DNA from: Pseudomonadota bacterium
GTDB taxonomy: Bacteria; Pseudomonadota; Alphaproteobacteria; Rhizobiales; Xanthobacteraceae
DNA: 11,036 nt
Assembly: GCA_023433965.1 (NCBI GenBank)
Contig: JAEYTQ010000036.1
Span: 1 to 11,036, forward strand
Direction of reading: 5' to 3'
Positions 10,835 to 11,036 of this stretch are shown one piece after another. The notes beneath the pieces are model-generated. The model was not told where the DNA came from. It ran no database searches and saw only the letters and a list, made by a program, of their open reading frames with translations. Positions within the stretch are counted from its first letter, which is position 1. The number at the start of each line of letters is the position of its first letter. Both the position numbers and the translations under genes were made by a program.

Positions 10835-10956
10835 CCGGCACTTCTCGATGAGAACCGAGTTCAGGCGCGTTGCCCCCGCAGCAAATGTTTTGCATAAACG
10901 CCATCGGCCTGACGCAAATCGGGGCAATAAGCCCTGTGAACGCGAGGGAGGGTCTC

Positions 10957-11036
10957 ATGGAGAACGTACGTCGCTACCGGGCGCTGGCGTCCCTCTGCCG
11001 TCAGCAGGCGGCCTATCGGCCGCTCCAGAACTGGGA
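10957..11036 (+). CDS. Small hypothetical protein, N-terminal fragment
   Basis: An ATG at 10957 preceded by a strong GAGGGAGG ribosome site (10944-10951) opens a frame that runs off the end of the window. It encodes 26 complete codons, beginning MENVRRYRALASLCRQQAAY. The style (short, Arg/Gln-rich helical start 'YRALASLCRQQAA') resembles a group of small uncharacterised proteins common in Bradyrhizobium, which I recall only generally. The function is unknown. It is separated from the previous gene by 170 bases, so it probably has its own promoter. Confidence 0.6.
   Translation, partial: MENVRRYRALASLCRQQAAYRPLQNW

Noticed and set aside
10819..10843. EcfG-type general stress promoter beginning GGAAC
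   Set aside because: The -10 word CGTT is not found 16-17 bases downstream (ACTT/CTTC there).

Overview
The window is GC-rich, densely coding alphaproteobacterial DNA, and every gene lies on the + strand. The first two thirds is a Calvin-Benson-Bassham (CO2 fixation) operon in the order cbbP-cbbT-cbbA-cbbL-cbbS-cbbX-cbbE. This order, the form IC ('red-type') RuBisCO large and small subunits and the red-type activase CbbX point to a Bradyrhizobium/Rhodopseudomonas-like member of the Nitrobacteraceae. The genus is an inference from gene order and protein wording, not from a search.

Layout. Positions 1-735 are the 3' part of phosphoribulokinase, whose P-loop end lies outside the window. Positions 751-2768 are transketolase, which carries a single-base deletion at about 1083/1084 that splits the reading frame. 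Positions 2781-3866 are class II fructose-bisphosphate aldolase (GTG start). Positions 3905-5365 and 5378-5785 are RuBisCO large and small subunits. A strong 10-bp hairpin sits in the gap at 5840-5866. Positions 5887-6819 are the RuBisCO activase CbbX, and 6816-7553 are ribulose-phosphate 3-epimerase, overlapping cbbX by 4 bases. Together these genes regenerate RuBP (aldolase, transketolase, epimerase, phosphoribulokinase), fix CO2 (CbbLS) and reactivate inhibited RuBisCO (CbbX).

After a 207-bp gap comes a two-gene signalling unit: a FIST-domain sensor protein (7761-8912) and a PAS-GGDEF-EAL cyclic-di-GMP enzyme (8909-10786), joined by an ATGA start/stop overlap. A 170-bp intergenic stretch with a GC hairpin and an AT-rich inverted repeat follows. 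The window ends in the first 26 codons of a small uncharacterised protein (10957 onward).

Most of the window is conventional. The points worth a second look are the broken cbbT frame, the cbbS-cbbX hairpin, and the FIST/c-di-GMP pair directly downstream of the CO2 fixation operon. I found no clear evidence of a new defence system, mobile element, CRISPR array or RNA gene.
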